A stretch of 64,000 nt of DNA, taken from positions 19,984 through 83,983 of the forward strand of contig JAPLQX010000040.1 of the NCBI GenBank assembly GCA_026399435.1, in the 5' to 3' direction. Position 1 is the stretch's first letter; every line of letters begins with the position of its first letter. Source of the stretch: Rhodocyclales bacterium. Lineage in GTDB: Bacteria; Pseudomonadota; Gammaproteobacteria; Burkholderiales; Rhodocyclaceae. A program made the translations under genes and the position numbers. Positions 7,730 to 16,024 of the stretch are shown piece after piece. The notes under the pieces were generated by a model. It was not told the DNA's origin and ran no database searches. It saw only the letters and a list, made by a program, of their open reading frames with translations.

Positions 7730-7741
7730 CCTTGTGCGGCC

Positions 7742-9088
7742 ATGAAGCGGAAAAAGAAAATACCTACCGTCGGATTCGTCAGCCTCGGCTGCCCCAAGGC
7801 GGCGTCCGACGCGGAACAGATCCTGACCCGGCTGCGCGCCGAGGGTTACGAAATCTCCGGCAGTTATGACGGCGCCGATCTGGTGGTGGTCAATACCTGC
7901 GGCTTCATCGATGCGGCCGTCGAGGAATCGCTCGACGCCATCGGCGAGGCCCTGGCCGAGAACGGCAAGGTGATCGTCACCGGCTGTCTCGGCGCGAAGA
8001 AGGACGCGGCGGGCAACGACATCGTGCGCGCCGTGCATCCCAAGGTACTGGCGGTCACAGGGCCGCATGCGATGCCGGAAGTCATGGCGGCGGTGCATCA
8101 GCATCTGCCTCCCCTGCATGATCCCTTCGTCGACCTGGTGCCGCCGCAAGGCATACGCCTGACGCCGGATCATTACGCCTACCTCAAGATCTCCGAAGGC
8201 TGCAATCACCGTTGCAGCTTCTGCATCATCCCCTCGCTGCGCGGCGACCTGGTGTCGCGCCCGATCGGCGAGGTGCTGCGCGAAGCCGAAGTGCTGGCCG
8301 CGGCCGGCGTCAAGGAACTGCTGGTGATTTCGCAGGACACCAGCGCCTATGGCGTCGATGTCAAATACCGCACCGGCTTCTGGGGCGGTAGGCCGGTCAA
8401 GACGCGGCTGCTGGAGTTGTGCAAGGAACTCGGCAAGCTCGGGCTGTGGGTGCGCCTGCATTACGTCTATCCCTATCCCAGCGTCGATGACCTGATTCCG
8501 CTGATGGCCGAAGGCAAGATCCTGCCTTATCTCGACGTGCCCTTTCAGCATGCCAGCCAGCGCATTCTCAAGCTGATGAAGCGTCCCGCCTCGGCAGAAA
8601 AGGTGCTCGACCGCATCACGGCATGGCGCAGGGAAGTGCCCGATCTGACGATACGCAGCACCTTCATCACCGGCTTTCCCGGCGAGACCGAGGCCGAGTT
8701 CAACGAACTGCTCGATTTCCTCGACGAGGCCCAGCTCGACCGCGTCGGCGCCTTCTCCTATTCGCCCGTGGAAAGCGCCACCGCCAACCAGTTGCCCGGC
8801 GCCCTGCCGGAGGAAGTGCGCGAAGAACGCAAGGCGCGCCTGTTGCGGCATCAGGAAGACATTTCCACGCAGCGGCTGGAAAGAAAGATCGGCCGCCGCA
8901 TCAAGGTGCTGGTCGACGACATCGACGAAGAGGGCGCCATCGCCCGCTCGGAAGGCGACGCGCCGGATGTCGATGGCCTGGTGTACATCACGGACGGCCA
9001 CGACCTCGAGATCGGCGAGTTTGCCGAAGTCAGCGTCATCGACTGCGATGTGCACGACCTCTACGCGACCCTCGCGGAGCCGGACTGA
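7742..9088 (+). CDS. rimO: Ribosomal protein S12 methylthiotransferase
   Basis: A radical-SAM enzyme that adds a methylthio group to the conserved Asp of ribosomal protein S12. The 448-residue product has the N-terminal cluster-binding domain ([22 protein letters not shown]). The radical SAM triad is C154, C158 and C161 in CNHRCSFC, and a C-terminal TRAM domain follows. The ATG at 7742 starts 12 bases after the antitoxin stop and is followed by a lysine-rich leader typical of RimO. Confidence 0.96.
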   Translation: MKRKKKIPTVGFVSLGCPKAASDAEQILTRLRAEGYEISGSYDGADLVVVNTCGFIDAAVEESLDAIGEALAENGKVIVTGCLGAKKDAAGNDIVRAVHPKVLAVTGPHAMPEVMAAVHQHLPPLHDPFVDLVPPQGIRLTPDHYAYLKISEGCNHRCSFCIIPSLRGDLVSRPIGEVLREAEVLAAAGVKELLVISQDTSAYGVDVKYRTGFWGGRPVKTRLLELCKELGKLGLWVRLHYVYPYPSVDDLIPLMAEGKILPYLDVPFQHASQRILKLMKRPASAEKVLDRITAWRREVPDLTIRSTFITGFPGETEAEFNELLDFLDEAQLDRVGAFSYSPVESATANQLPGALPEEVREERKARLLRHQEDISTQRLERKIGRRIKVLVDDIDEEGAIARSEGDAPDVDGLVYITDGHDLEIGEFAEVSVIDCDVHDLYATLAEPD

Positions 9089-9103
9089 GAGGCCGCTGTC
9101 GGC

Positions 9104-10516
9104 ATGAACGCGCTGATCGCCGAATTGCGCCGCCTGCTGGGCGAGCGCCATGTGCTGACCGTAGCCGGGGATATCGCTCCGTATTGCACCGACTGGCGTG
9201 GCCGCTATACGGGAAGCGCCCGCTGCGTGGCGCTGCCGGGCAGCACGGAGGAAGTGGCCGCCGTGGTGCGCGCCTGCGCCGCCGCCGGCGTGGCGGGGGT
9301 GCCTATGGTGCCGCAGGGCGGCAATACCGGGCTGTGCGGCGGCGCCACGCCGCTGGGCGGCGAAGTGGTGGTCAGCTTGCGGCGCATGAACCGCATCCGC
9401 GCCATCGACGCCGACAACAACTCGATGACCGTCGAGGCCGGTTGTACGCTGCAGGCGGTGCAGGAAGCCGCGGCCGGGGCGGATCGCCTGTTTCCGCTGT
9501 CGCTGGCGGCCGAGGGCAGCGCGACCATCGGCGGCAATCTGTCCACCAATGCCGGCGGCGTGCAGGTGCTGCGCTATGGCAATGCCCGCGAACTGACGCT
9601 GGGCCTCGAAGTGGTGCTGGCCGACGGCCGCATCTGGGACGGCCTGCGCGCCCTGCGCAAGGACAACACCGGCTATGACTTGAAGCATCTGTTCATCGGC
9701 GCCGAAGGCACCCTGGGCCTGATTACGGCGGCGACCCTCAAGCTGTTTCCGCGGCCGCGCACCCACGCCACCGCCTGGGTCGCGGTGCCCGATCCCGCCG
9801 CGGCCGTGCGCCTGCTCGGGCGCCTGCGCGACGCGGCCGGCGATAACGTGACAGCCTTCGAAATCGTCGGCCGTCCTGCGCTCGACCTCGTCCTCAAACA
9901 CATTCCGAATGCGCGCGATCCGCTTCTCGGCAAGCCGGCGTGGCAGGTGCTGATCGAACTCAGCGGATCGAGTGACGTACGCGCCGACCTGTCCGCCACC
10001 CTGGAACAGGCACTGGAAGCTGCCGCCGCGGACGGCCTCGTCGACGATGCCGTGCTGGCCGCCAGCGAGGCGCAGACCGCCGCGCTGTGGGCGCTGCGCG
10101 AAAACGTCTCGGAGGCGCAGAAGATCGAGGGCGTGTCGATCAAGCACGACATCGCCGTGCCCGTCTCGCGCATCGCCGAGTTCATCGCGCGCGCCGACGC
10201 GGCCCTGCAGGCGGCATTTCCGCAAGTGCGCATCGTCTGCTTCGGCCACATCGGCGACGGCAATCTGCACTACAACCAGTCGCGGCCCGATGCCCAGTCG
10301 AACGCCGAGTTCATCGCACAGACCGGGGCGGTCAATCGCATCGTGCATGATCTGGTGCATGAACTCGGCGGCTCGATTTCCGCCGAACACGGGCTGGGGC
10401 AGCTGAAGCGCGAGGAAGTGCTGCGCTACAAGAGCGCGACCGAAATGGACATGATGCGCGCGGTCAAACAGGCCCTCGACCCGCGCGGCCTGATGAATCC
10501 CGGCAAACTGCTTTAA
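9104..10516 (+). CDS. FAD-linked oxidoreductase (GlcD / D-2-hydroxyglutarate dehydrogenase type)
   Basis: Probably oxidises a D-2-hydroxyacid to its 2-oxoacid. The 470-residue product has a PCMH-type FAD domain (VPQGGNTGLCGGA, then SLAAEGSATIGGNLSTNAGG, then GAEGTLGLIT). It has the C-terminal FAD-oxidase domain with FGHIGDGNLHYN, EHGLGQLK and the closing LMNPGKLL. It lies 15 bases after rimO and is probably co-transcribed with it. Substrate cannot be told apart from glycolate, lactate or 2-hydroxyglutarate. A paralogue lies at 39039. Confidence 0.85.
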   Translation: MNALIAELRRLLGERHVLTVAGDIAPYCTDWRGRYTGSARCVALPGSTEEVAAVVRACAAAGVAGVPMVPQGGNTGLCGGATPLGGEVVVSLRRMNRIRAIDADNNSMTVEAGCTLQAVQEAAAGADRLFPLSLAAEGSATIGGNLSTNAGGVQVLRYGNARELTLGLEVVLADGRIWDGLRALRKDNTGYDLKHLFIGAEGTLGLITAATLKLFPRPRTHATAWVAVPDPAAAVRLLGRLRDAAGDNVTAFEIVGRPALDLVLKHIPNARDPLLGKPAWQVLIELSGSSDVRADLSATLEQALEAAAADGLVDDAVLAASEAQTAALWALRENVSEAQKIEGVSIKHDIAVPVSRIAEFIARADAALQAAFPQVRIVCFGHIGDGNLHYNQSRPDAQSNAEFIAQTGAVNRIVHDLVHELGGSISAEHGLGQLKREEVLRYKSATEMDMMRAVKQALDPRGLMNPGKLL

Positions 10517-10533
10517 AAAGTCGAAACAGGGGC

Positions 10534-10562
10534 TTTACATGCAGGGCCTGCCTACCTATAAT
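10534..10562 (+). promoter_or_regulatory. tRNA-Ala promoter
   Basis: TTTACA (10534-10539), a 17-base spacer and a perfect TATAAT (10557-10562) are followed at once by GCGCGC. Such a GC-rich discriminator is typical of stringently controlled stable RNA promoters. Confidence 0.85.
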
Positions 10563-10576
10563 GCGCGCTCTCTTGT

Positions 10577-10652
<76 letters not shown>

Positions 10653-10664
10653 AGTAACAGTATT

Positions 10665-10691
10665 GACCCTATCGTCTAGAGGCCTAGGACC
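10665..10691 (+). pseudogene. 5' fragment of a tRNA-Glu gene
   Basis: GACCCTATCGTCTAG followed by AGGCCTAGGAC closely resembles the acceptor 5' strand and complete D-arm of bacterial tRNA-Glu (TTC). The sequence then runs straight into a terminator hairpin, with no anticodon or T-arm. Tandem tRNA-Ala/tRNA-Glu pairs are known in related bacteria, so this is best read as a decayed second tRNA of this transcript. Confidence 0.65.
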
Positions 10692-10723
10692 ACGGGTGCC
10701 TGATTTCAGGCACCCGTTTTCGT
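10692..10723 (+). terminator. Terminator of the tRNA transcript
   Basis: An eleven-base perfect stem (ACGGGTGCCTG at 10692-10702, CAGGCACCCGT at 10707-10717) closes an ATTT loop and is followed by TTTCGTTT. Confidence 0.9.
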
Positions 10724-10841
10724 TTCCGGGTTTGCGATGCGATATTCACGCAGAGCAGGCCGCGCTTTCATGGTCGAACGTGAGCGCCATCCATCGCCGC
10801 GGTTTATGCGGCCTGGCGCCGGCTTCTGCAATAATCCGTCC

Positions 10842-11393
10842 ATGATCGAACTCATTCTCGGTGGTGCACGCTCGGGCAAGAGCGCACTGGCGGAGCAGCG
10901 TGCGGCGGAATCCGGCCTGGCCGTCACCTACATCGCCACGGCGCAAGCCGGCGACGACGAAATGGCGCGGCGCATCGCCCACCATCAGTCGCGCCGTGCG
11001 CGGCACTGGGCGCGGGTGGAAGAGCCGCTGCACCTCGCCGCGGCACTGGTCGACCATGCCGCGGCCGACCGCTGCCTGCTGGTGGATTGCCTCACCCTGT
11101 GGCTGACCAACCTGCTTCATGCCGGCTCCGCCGCGCGCCAGGCTCAAGCCGGGCAGGAAGTGAATTGCCCGCTGCTGGCCTTCGAGACCTCTGCGCTGCT
11201 CGACTGCCTGCCGCAGCTCCCCGGCCGCGTGATCCTGGTCAGCAACGAAGTGGGCCTGGGCATCGTGCCGCTGGGCGCTGCCACGCGCCTCTATGTCGAC
11301 GACGCCGGCCGCCTCAACCAGTCCATCGCCCGCATCGCGCAACGCGTCACCTTTGTCGCGGCGGGGCTGCCGCTGGAACTCAAGGGCAGGTGA
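10842..11393 (+). CDS. cobU: Adenosylcobinamide kinase / adenosylcobinamide-phosphate guanylyltransferase
   Basis: Activates cobinamide in the nucleotide-loop assembly of cobalamin. The 183-residue product starts MIELILGGARSGKS with the P-loop at residues 7-14. It has the His-rich guanylylation region (IAHHQSRRARHW) and the LVDCLTLWLTNLL and VSNEVGLGIVP motifs of CobU/CobP. ATG 10842 is chosen because family members begin just before the P-loop; the open frame upstream overlaps non-coding sequence. No other cob gene adjoins it, which fits cobinamide salvage, but B12 uptake genes lie at 49986 and 58292-62110. Confidence 0.92.
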   Translation: MIELILGGARSGKSALAEQRAAESGLAVTYIATAQAGDDEMARRIAHHQSRRARHWARVEEPLHLAAALVDHAAADRCLLVDCLTLWLTNLLHAGSAARQAQAGQEVNCPLLAFETSALLDCLPQLPGRVILVSNEVGLGIVPLGAATRLYVDDAGRLNQSIARIAQRVTFVAAGLPLELKGR

Positions 11394-11506
11394 CGCTTGT
11401 CATAAATCGGAATGGGGCGTCTAATTCCGATTACGTAGCAAGGCCAAAAATAGATTCAAGCTGGCCCCTTTATTACTAGGCATCTCAAATAACACGGTGA
11501 TGTGCG

Positions 11507-12106
11507 GTGAGTTCTAAGACTGTGAGTGAGTTGGCGTTCGAAGAGTTCTGTGCTTCGAACGGAATCTCCATTCAGAGAATCGTCGAGGGTTCCGATCCCA
11601 CACCTGACTACGTGGTGACGGTCAACGACATGACAATCTACTTGGAAGTCAAACAAATCGACGAAGACGTAAACTTTTCTAGCACCCGACAGACGAGGTC
11701 GCCAGGCACTCACGTACGAGCCAAAATAAACGAAGCACGCAATCAAGTACGACAAGCTTGCAAGGACGGGTTCCCGGCCATCCTTCTTGTCTACAACAAT
11801 CTTGATCCAGTGCAAAGATTTGGCACCGAGCAACATGACTTTCTCGCGGCCATGTACGGAGAGCTCACAATGTTCGTGTCACGTACAGCAAAGTCGGCGT
11901 CGGGCATCTTTCATGGGCAGAATAAGGCGCTTCGCGAAGACAAGAACAATTCCTTTAGTGCAGTAGGTTGGCTGCATAGGAATCAAGATGGTGTTGCAGT
12001 GCATCTCTACGAAAACATGTATGCGAAGGTGCCGCTTAACTATGAAGGCCTTCCTCCGGCCATGCAGTACAACCGCGTTCAATCGCAAGGTGACGAAGAT
12101 GCATAA
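11507..12106 (+). CDS. Putative PD-(D/E)XK-fold nuclease, orphan accessory gene
   Basis: I do not recognise a named family. The 199-residue product has a PD-(D/E)XK core: D34 in TPDYVVTV, then E47 and K49 in IYLEVKQ, with an acidic helix (SELAFEEFC) before it, as in restriction-like endonucleases. The gene starts at GTG 11507; an ATG seven bases upstream is out of frame and stops at once. Its base composition is visibly lower in GC than the neighbours, with codons such as AAT, GAA and CAA frequent, suggesting transfer. No methyltransferase or partner gene adjoins it; downstream lie duplicated repeat blocks and toxin-antitoxin debris. Confidence 0.6.
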   Translation: MSSKTVSELAFEEFCASNGISIQRIVEGSDPTPDYVVTVNDMTIYLEVKQIDEDVNFSSTRQTRSPGTHVRAKINEARNQVRQACKDGFPAILLVYNNLDPVQRFGTEQHDFLAAMYGELTMFVSRTAKSASGIFHGQNKALREDKNNSFSAVGWLHRNQDGVAVHLYENMYAKVPLNYEGLPPAMQYNRVQSQGDEDA

Positions 12107-12128
12107 CCCAGCGATTTGCAGCGATTTG

Positions 12129-12188
12129 GGGTCAGCTTGATTTATGTCTTTGGCGTCGGAAGTCGCCGTGCCGCCAGCGCCGACTCCC
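12129..12188 (+). repeat. Repeat block 1 (GGTCAGCTTGATTT ... GCGCCGACT)
   Basis: About 60 bases, homologous along its length to 12253-12312. Both begin with GGTCAGCTTGATTT, share TC-TTG-CG spacing in the middle, and end with the dispersed core (here CGCCGTGCCGCCAGCGCCG then ACTCCC). It begins 22 bases after the nuclease-like gene. Confidence 0.7.
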
Positions 12189-12218
12189 GAATTTGGGCTG
12201 GGTTAACGGAGTGATTCC

Positions 12219-12248
12219 ATGCGCTACATGGTCGTTATAGAAAAAACT
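12219..12248 (+). pseudogene. N-terminal remnant of a HicB-like antitoxin gene
   Basis: The frame from ATG 12219 reads MRYMVVIEKT, the usual opening of HicB-family antitoxins, and then runs at once into repeat block 2. No HicB-like sequence follows in any frame, so only about ten codons survive. Confidence 0.5.
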
Positions 12249-12252
12249 AAAT

Positions 12253-12312
12253 GGGTCAGCTTGATTTGTTTCATTGACGGAGCAAATCACCGTCACGCCG
12301 GCGCCGACTTTT
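12253..12312 (+). repeat. Repeat block 2, direct copy of block 1
   Basis: Direct repeat of 12129-12188, 124 bases downstream. It starts with GGTCAGCTTGATTT and ends with TCACCGTCACGCCGGCGCCG then ACTTTT. It joins the HicB-like remnant on its left to the hicA remnant on its right. Confidence 0.7.
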
Positions 12313-12391
12313 CCATCCATCGCCGGATACGGACAAGGGCGCGGTGGCGGCGATCCGGAAATGGCTGGAAGAGAACGGAGTCAAACCATGA
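12311..12391 (+). pseudogene. hicA: C-terminal remnant of hicA toxin
   Basis: The frame ending with TGA at 12389-12391 reads FHPSPDTDKGAVAAIRKW then LEENGVKP, a typical HicA C-terminus (the family ends HP...KGAVADIRKFLE..GV.P). The stop overlaps the ATG of hicB, as in intact hicAB operons. Everything upstream, including the RNA-binding core and catalytic His, is missing and replaced by repeat block 2, so the toxin is dead. Confidence 0.75.
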
Positions 12392-12723
12392 ATACCATGA
12401 CGATCAAAGGCTATCGGGCGGTCATCGCCTTCGACCCGGACATCCAGATGTTCCGGGGTGAATTCGTGGGCCTGAACGGCGGCGCCGATTTCTACGCGGC
12501 CGATGTGAAAGGTCTGAAGAAGGAAGGCGAGGCTTCCTTGCGCGTGTTCCTGGAAGCCTGCGAACGTCGCGGCATCGAACCGCGCAAGCACTTCTCGGGC
12601 AAGTTTTCGCTTCGCGTCGATCCCGCGACCCACGAGGCTGCCGCCATCGCCGCCGCCGCCCACGGCCAGAGCCTGAATCAATGGGCCACCGAAGCCATCC
12701 GGCAGGCCGCGTTGACGGACTGA
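12388..12723 (+). CDS. hicB: HicB family antitoxin, orphaned
   Basis: The antitoxin of a HicAB-type module. The 111-residue product has an N-terminal HicB domain (KGYRAVIAFDPDIQMFRGEF, then LNGGADFYA) and a C-terminal ribbon-helix-helix (FSLRVDPATHEAAAIAAAA, then GQSLNQWATEAIRQAA). The gene looks intact, but the overlapping hicA upstream keeps only about 27 codons. With the 5' end of hicA gone its native promoter is lost too, so expression would depend on the repeat region or read-through. Confidence 0.85.
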   Translation: MNTMTIKGYRAVIAFDPDIQMFRGEFVGLNGGADFYAADVKGLKKEGEASLRVFLEACERRGIEPRKHFSGKFSLRVDPATHEAAAIAAAAHGQSLNQWATEAIRQAALTD

Positions 12724-12809
12724 TTGTTGTTGGGGGCTGTTTCTCGCCGTCTCACCAGCGCCAGCGCGGTGCGTCCCTTCGGGAACTTTCAGTCTGCGCT
12801 TCTCCGGCG

Positions 12810-13538
12810 CTACTCCGGGCAGCGTGCGTTAGGATTGGCGAACAACTCCTTCATCAGCGCCGTCTCGCGCTCGATGACGATCGCGAGGAACTCGTCGGCG
12901 CCTTTCATGTAGCTGAAGGCGTCGAATCCGCGTTGCAGGAAGGAGTGCAGGGCGCCGAGTCCGGCCAGGTGCGCCGGGCCGTTCATGAGTTTGAGTGAAA
13001 CGCGGATCAGCGGCATGCGCGTCAGGCGGTCGAGGGTCTTGCCGATCTTGTCGATCAGGGCGATCTGCAGTTCGCGGTCTTTCTTTCTGCCGCAGGTGCG
13101 ATAGGCGGCGACGTAGGCGGGCCAGTCGATGCGCTTGCTCTTGCCGAGCTTGCGCAGGGCCAACACCATCGCGCTGTCCAGCGACTCGGAGAGCGTGTCC
13201 ATCTTCACCGCTTCGAGCAGCGTCAGCAGCGCCTTCGCCGGCAGTATGTGCACCATGAGGGGCACGACGCGCGCGAGTTCTTCGTCGCGGGTGCGGAAAT
13301 CCTTGGGGCCGTAAAGGTCGCTGAGGAAGAATTCCGCCGCCGGATTGTAGCGCTTGCTGGCCAGCAGGTCGGTATAGCTGCGGGCGAGCCGCGCCGCCTG
13401 CCATTCCTTGAGTCGCGGGAAATCGTCCGGCTCGGGATCGCTGGCTCGCGCGGCGCGCAGTTCGCGCGCCTCGGTGATGCAGGCGGCGAGTTCGTGGCCG
13501 ATGGCTTCCTTGTCGAGATGCTCGAGATCATCATCCAT
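12810..13538 (-). CDS. Conserved-looking hypothetical protein
   Basis: I do not recognise a named function. The 242-residue product is predicted to be all-helical and soluble, with no signal peptide or membrane segment. Recognisable blocks are FFLSDLYGPKDFRTRDEE near residue 95, MALRKLG-type helices, YRTCGRKKDR, and a C-terminal helix rich in Glu. Its codon use matches housekeeping neighbours. It is transcribed opposite to hicB (convergent) and divergently from the aldehyde dehydrogenase operon at 13655. The ATG at 13538 gives an acidic N-terminus (MDDDLEHLDKE). Confidence 0.7.
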   Translation of the reverse strand: MDDDLEHLDKEAIGHELAACITEARELRAARASDPEPDDFPRLKEWQAARLARSYTDLLASKRYNPAAEFFLSDLYGPKDFRTRDEELARVVPLMVHILPAKALLTLLEAVKMDTLSESLDSAMVLALRKLGKSKRIDWPAYVAAYRTCGRKKDRELQIALIDKIGKTLDRLTRMPLIRVSLKLMNGPAHLAGLGALHSFLQRGFDAFSYMKGADEFLAIVIERETALMKELFANPNARCPE

Positions 13539-13654
13539 GGGGCGGATTATCCGCCGTGCCGGCGCCGCGCCGTTAGAGTGCCTTGCCTAATTAGAGGGCC
13601 GCTCCCCGCATAAACTGCCAAAATACGTCGTGCCCATCCAGGAGGAGCCTTGGA

Positions 13655-15088
13655 ATGAACGCTATCGAACAGCAAGCGCAGCAGAACATAGAGGCGACGG
13701 CATTCAGGCAGGTGTTCGAGCGCATGCATGCCGCGACGCGGCGCAGCGCGCAGGTGGAGCGCGCCACCCGGCAGGCGCGTCTCGACGCGCTGGCGGCGCT
13801 GGTGCACGACAACGCCGAGCGTTTCGTCACCGCGATCTCGGCCGACTTCGGCCATCGCTCGGCGCATGAAACCCGGCTGCTGGAACTCTTTCCCAGCCTG
13901 GAGTCGATCCGCCACACCCGCTCGCACTTCGGCGCATGGATGAAGCCGCAGCGCAAGTCGGCGTCGATCTGGTTCCGCCCCGGGCGGGCGCGCATCATCC
14001 TGCAGCCGCTGGGCGTGGTCGGCATCATCGTGCCGTGGAACTACCCGCTGTTCCTCGCCGTTTCGCCGCTGGCGGCGGCACTGGCGGCCGGCAACCGCGT
14101 CATGATCAAAATGTCGGAATTCACCCCGCGCACCGGCGAACTGCTGGCCGAACTGGTGGCGAAGTATTTCGCCGCGGACGATGTCGCGGTGGTGCTGGGC
14201 GATGCGACGGTCGGCGCCGATTTCGCGCGCCTGCCTTTCGACCACCTGCTATTCACCGGCTCGACCAAGGTCGGCCACGACATCATGCGCATGGCGGCCG
14301 ACAACCTGACGCCCGTCACGCTGGAACTGGGCGGCAAGTCGCCGGCGATCGTCGGGCCCGACTATCCGATGGACAAGGCCGCCGAGCGCATCATGGTCGG
14401 CAAGCTGCTCAACGCCGGGCAGACCTGCATCGCGCCCGATTACGTGCTGGTGCCGGCCGGCCGCGAGCAGGCTTTCATCGACGCGGCGCGCGCAGTCGTG
14501 GCGAAGTGCTTCCCGGAACTGGCGACCACGCCGGATTACACCTCGATCGTCAATGACCGCCACTACCAGCGCCTGCAGGGTTACGTTGCCGACGCGCAGG
14601 CGCGCGGCGCGAAGATCGAGCCGCTGTCGACGGCGATGCCCGATGAAGAGCGGCGCAAGCTGCCGCCGCTGGCGCTGCTGAATGTCGATGACAACATGCG
14701 CGTGATGCAGGACGAGATCTTCGGCCCGCTGCTGCCGGTGCTGCCCTACCAGGACCTCGACGCGGCGATCGCCTACGTCAATCAGCATCCGCGTCCGCTG
14801 GCGCTGTACTGCTTCGAGAACGATGCCGACCGCCGCGATCGCGTGCTGAACGAAACCGTGGCCGGCGGCGTGACGATCAACGACACCATCCTGCACATCG
14901 CGCAGGAGGAGCTGCCCTTCGGCGGCGTCGGCCCCAGCGGCATGGGCCATTACCACGGCATCGAGGGCTTCAAGACCTTCACCAAGCAGAAGGCGGTGTT
15001 CTATCAATCGGGCTTGAACGGCATGTCGCTGTTCAATCCGCCGTATGGCGCGCTGTTCGAGCGCCTGACCAAGTTCCTGATTCGCTGA
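13655..15088 (+). CDS. Coniferyl-aldehyde-dehydrogenase-like aldehyde dehydrogenase
   Basis: NAD(P)-dependent oxidation of a long-chain or aromatic aldehyde to the acid. The 477-residue ALDH has FVT-type core segments GIIVPWNYP, the general base Glu224 in ELGGKS and the catalytic nucleophile Cys258 in NAGQTCIAPD. The N-terminal helix and C-terminal SLFNPPYG with a hydrophobic end match CalB and fatty-aldehyde types rather than GabD types. The start follows CAGGAGGAGCC. It heads a three-gene operon with a lipase (nine bases apart) and an alcohol dehydrogenase, which suggests the aldehyde comes from an alcohol released by ester hydrolysis. Confidence 0.88.
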   Translation: MNAIEQQAQQNIEATAFRQVFERMHAATRRSAQVERATRQARLDALAALVHDNAERFVTAISADFGHRSAHETRLLELFPSLESIRHTRSHFGAWMKPQRKSASIWFRPGRARIILQPLGVVGIIVPWNYPLFLAVSPLAAALAAGNRVMIKMSEFTPRTGELLAELVAKYFAADDVAVVLGDATVGADFARLPFDHLLFTGSTKVGHDIMRMAADNLTPVTLELGGKSPAIVGPDYPMDKAAERIMVGKLLNAGQTCIAPDYVLVPAGREQAFIDAARAVVAKCFPELATTPDYTSIVNDRHYQRLQGYVADAQARGAKIEPLSTAMPDEERRKLPPLALLNVDDNMRVMQDEIFGPLLPVLPYQDLDAAIAYVNQHPRPLALYCFENDADRRDRVLNETVAGGVTINDTILHIAQEELPFGGVGPSGMGHYHGIEGFKTFTKQKAVFYQSGLNGMSLFNPPYGALFERLTKFLIR

Positions 15089-15097
15089 AAGCCGGCG

Positions 15098-16003
15098 ATG
15101 GCGGCACGGCAATTCCGCTGGCTTCTGCTCGGTGAGCTGCTGGGCTACTTCCTGCTCGGCGGGTGGCTGGTCTCGTGTGGCTGGACACCGCCGCAGGCGG
15201 TCGGCCTCGCGTTGGCAGGCTTCTTCGGCGGGCGATTGTTCGTCGTGGGACTGACCTTCGTTCTCATGCTGCAGGGGCGCGGCGCCGTGCCGTTGGAACT
15301 GCGCATCGGGCCCTACGGCGCCTTGCGCATGGTGCTGGAGGAATATCTCGGCTTTGTCGTGCTGTTCTCCTTGATCCAGCCCTTCGAATCCTTCTGGCTG
15401 GGGCCGGATCGGCTGGCGAAACCCGCTGCCGGCCGCCCGCCGCTGCTGCTGATCCACGGCTACCAGTGCAATCGCGGCTTCTGGTTCTGGCTGCGGCCGC
15501 GGCTCGAAGCCGCCGGCTGGACCGTGGCGACGCACAGCCTGGAGCCGGTGTTTTCGGACATCGATGCCTATGCGGAAGGCATTGCCCGGCGCATCGACGA
15601 GGTGCTGGCCGCAACCGGAGCATCCCAGGTGATCCTCGTCGGCCACAGCATGGGCGGCCTGGCGTCGCGCGCCTACCTGCGCCGCCACGGCAGCGCGAAA
15701 GTGGCGCGCCTGATTACGCTGGGCTCGCCGCATCACGGCACCCTGCTGGCGTCGCTGGGCCTCGGCCCGAATGCGCGGCAGATGCGCGTCGGCAGTTCCT
15801 GGCTGAGCGCGCTGGCGGCGCCGCTGCCGCCGGGCTCGGTGTCGATCTACAGTTGCCACGACAATTACGTGTTTCCGCAGCAGGCCTGCTCGACGCTGGA
15901 AGGCGCGGCCAACGTCGCCATCGGCGGCGTCAGCCATCTGGGCATGGCCTTTTCGCCCCGGGTGCTGGGCAATTTGATGGCAGCGCTCGAACCATCGGTT
16001 TGA
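15098..16003 (+). CDS. Membrane-anchored alpha/beta hydrolase (lipase/esterase)
   Basis: Probably hydrolyses a lipid ester. The 301-residue protein has two N-terminal hydrophobic segments (about residues 8-25 and 35-60) that should anchor it in the inner membrane, then an alpha/beta hydrolase domain. It has the oxyanion motif LLLIHGYQCNRGFW, the nucleophile elbow GHSMGG with Ser184, the LGSPHHGT motif of bacterial lipases, and a late His in GVSHLGM. It sits between an aldehyde and an alcohol dehydrogenase in a tight operon, so a wax ester or other fatty ester is a reasonable substrate; this is inference. Confidence 0.85.
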   Translation: MAARQFRWLLLGELLGYFLLGGWLVSCGWTPPQAVGLALAGFFGGRLFVVGLTFVLMLQGRGAVPLELRIGPYGALRMVLEEYLGFVVLFSLIQPFESFWLGPDRLAKPAAGRPPLLLIHGYQCNRGFWFWLRPRLEAAGWTVATHSLEPVFSDIDAYAEGIARRIDEVLAATGASQVILVGHSMGGLASRAYLRRHGSAKVARLITLGSPHHGTLLASLGLGPNARQMRVGSSWLSALAAPLPPGSVSIYSCHDNYVFPQQACSTLEGAANVAIGGVSHLGMAFSPRVLGNLMAALEPSV

Positions 16004-16024
16004 ATTTGAATGATCGGGAACGTC

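Noticed and set aside
7295..10390. A 1031-codon open frame on the minus strand across rimO and the FAD oxidoreductase gene
   Set aside because: Both plus-strand genes here are clearly real with family motifs. The antisense frame is His/Arg/Gln-rich and has no recognisable domain, as is common opposite high-GC genes.
13548..13572. A GC-rich stretch before the aldehyde dehydrogenase gene that looks a little like the dispersed repeat
   Set aside because: Only short pieces (CGCCGTGCCG and GCGCCG) match and the ACTCTT end is missing.
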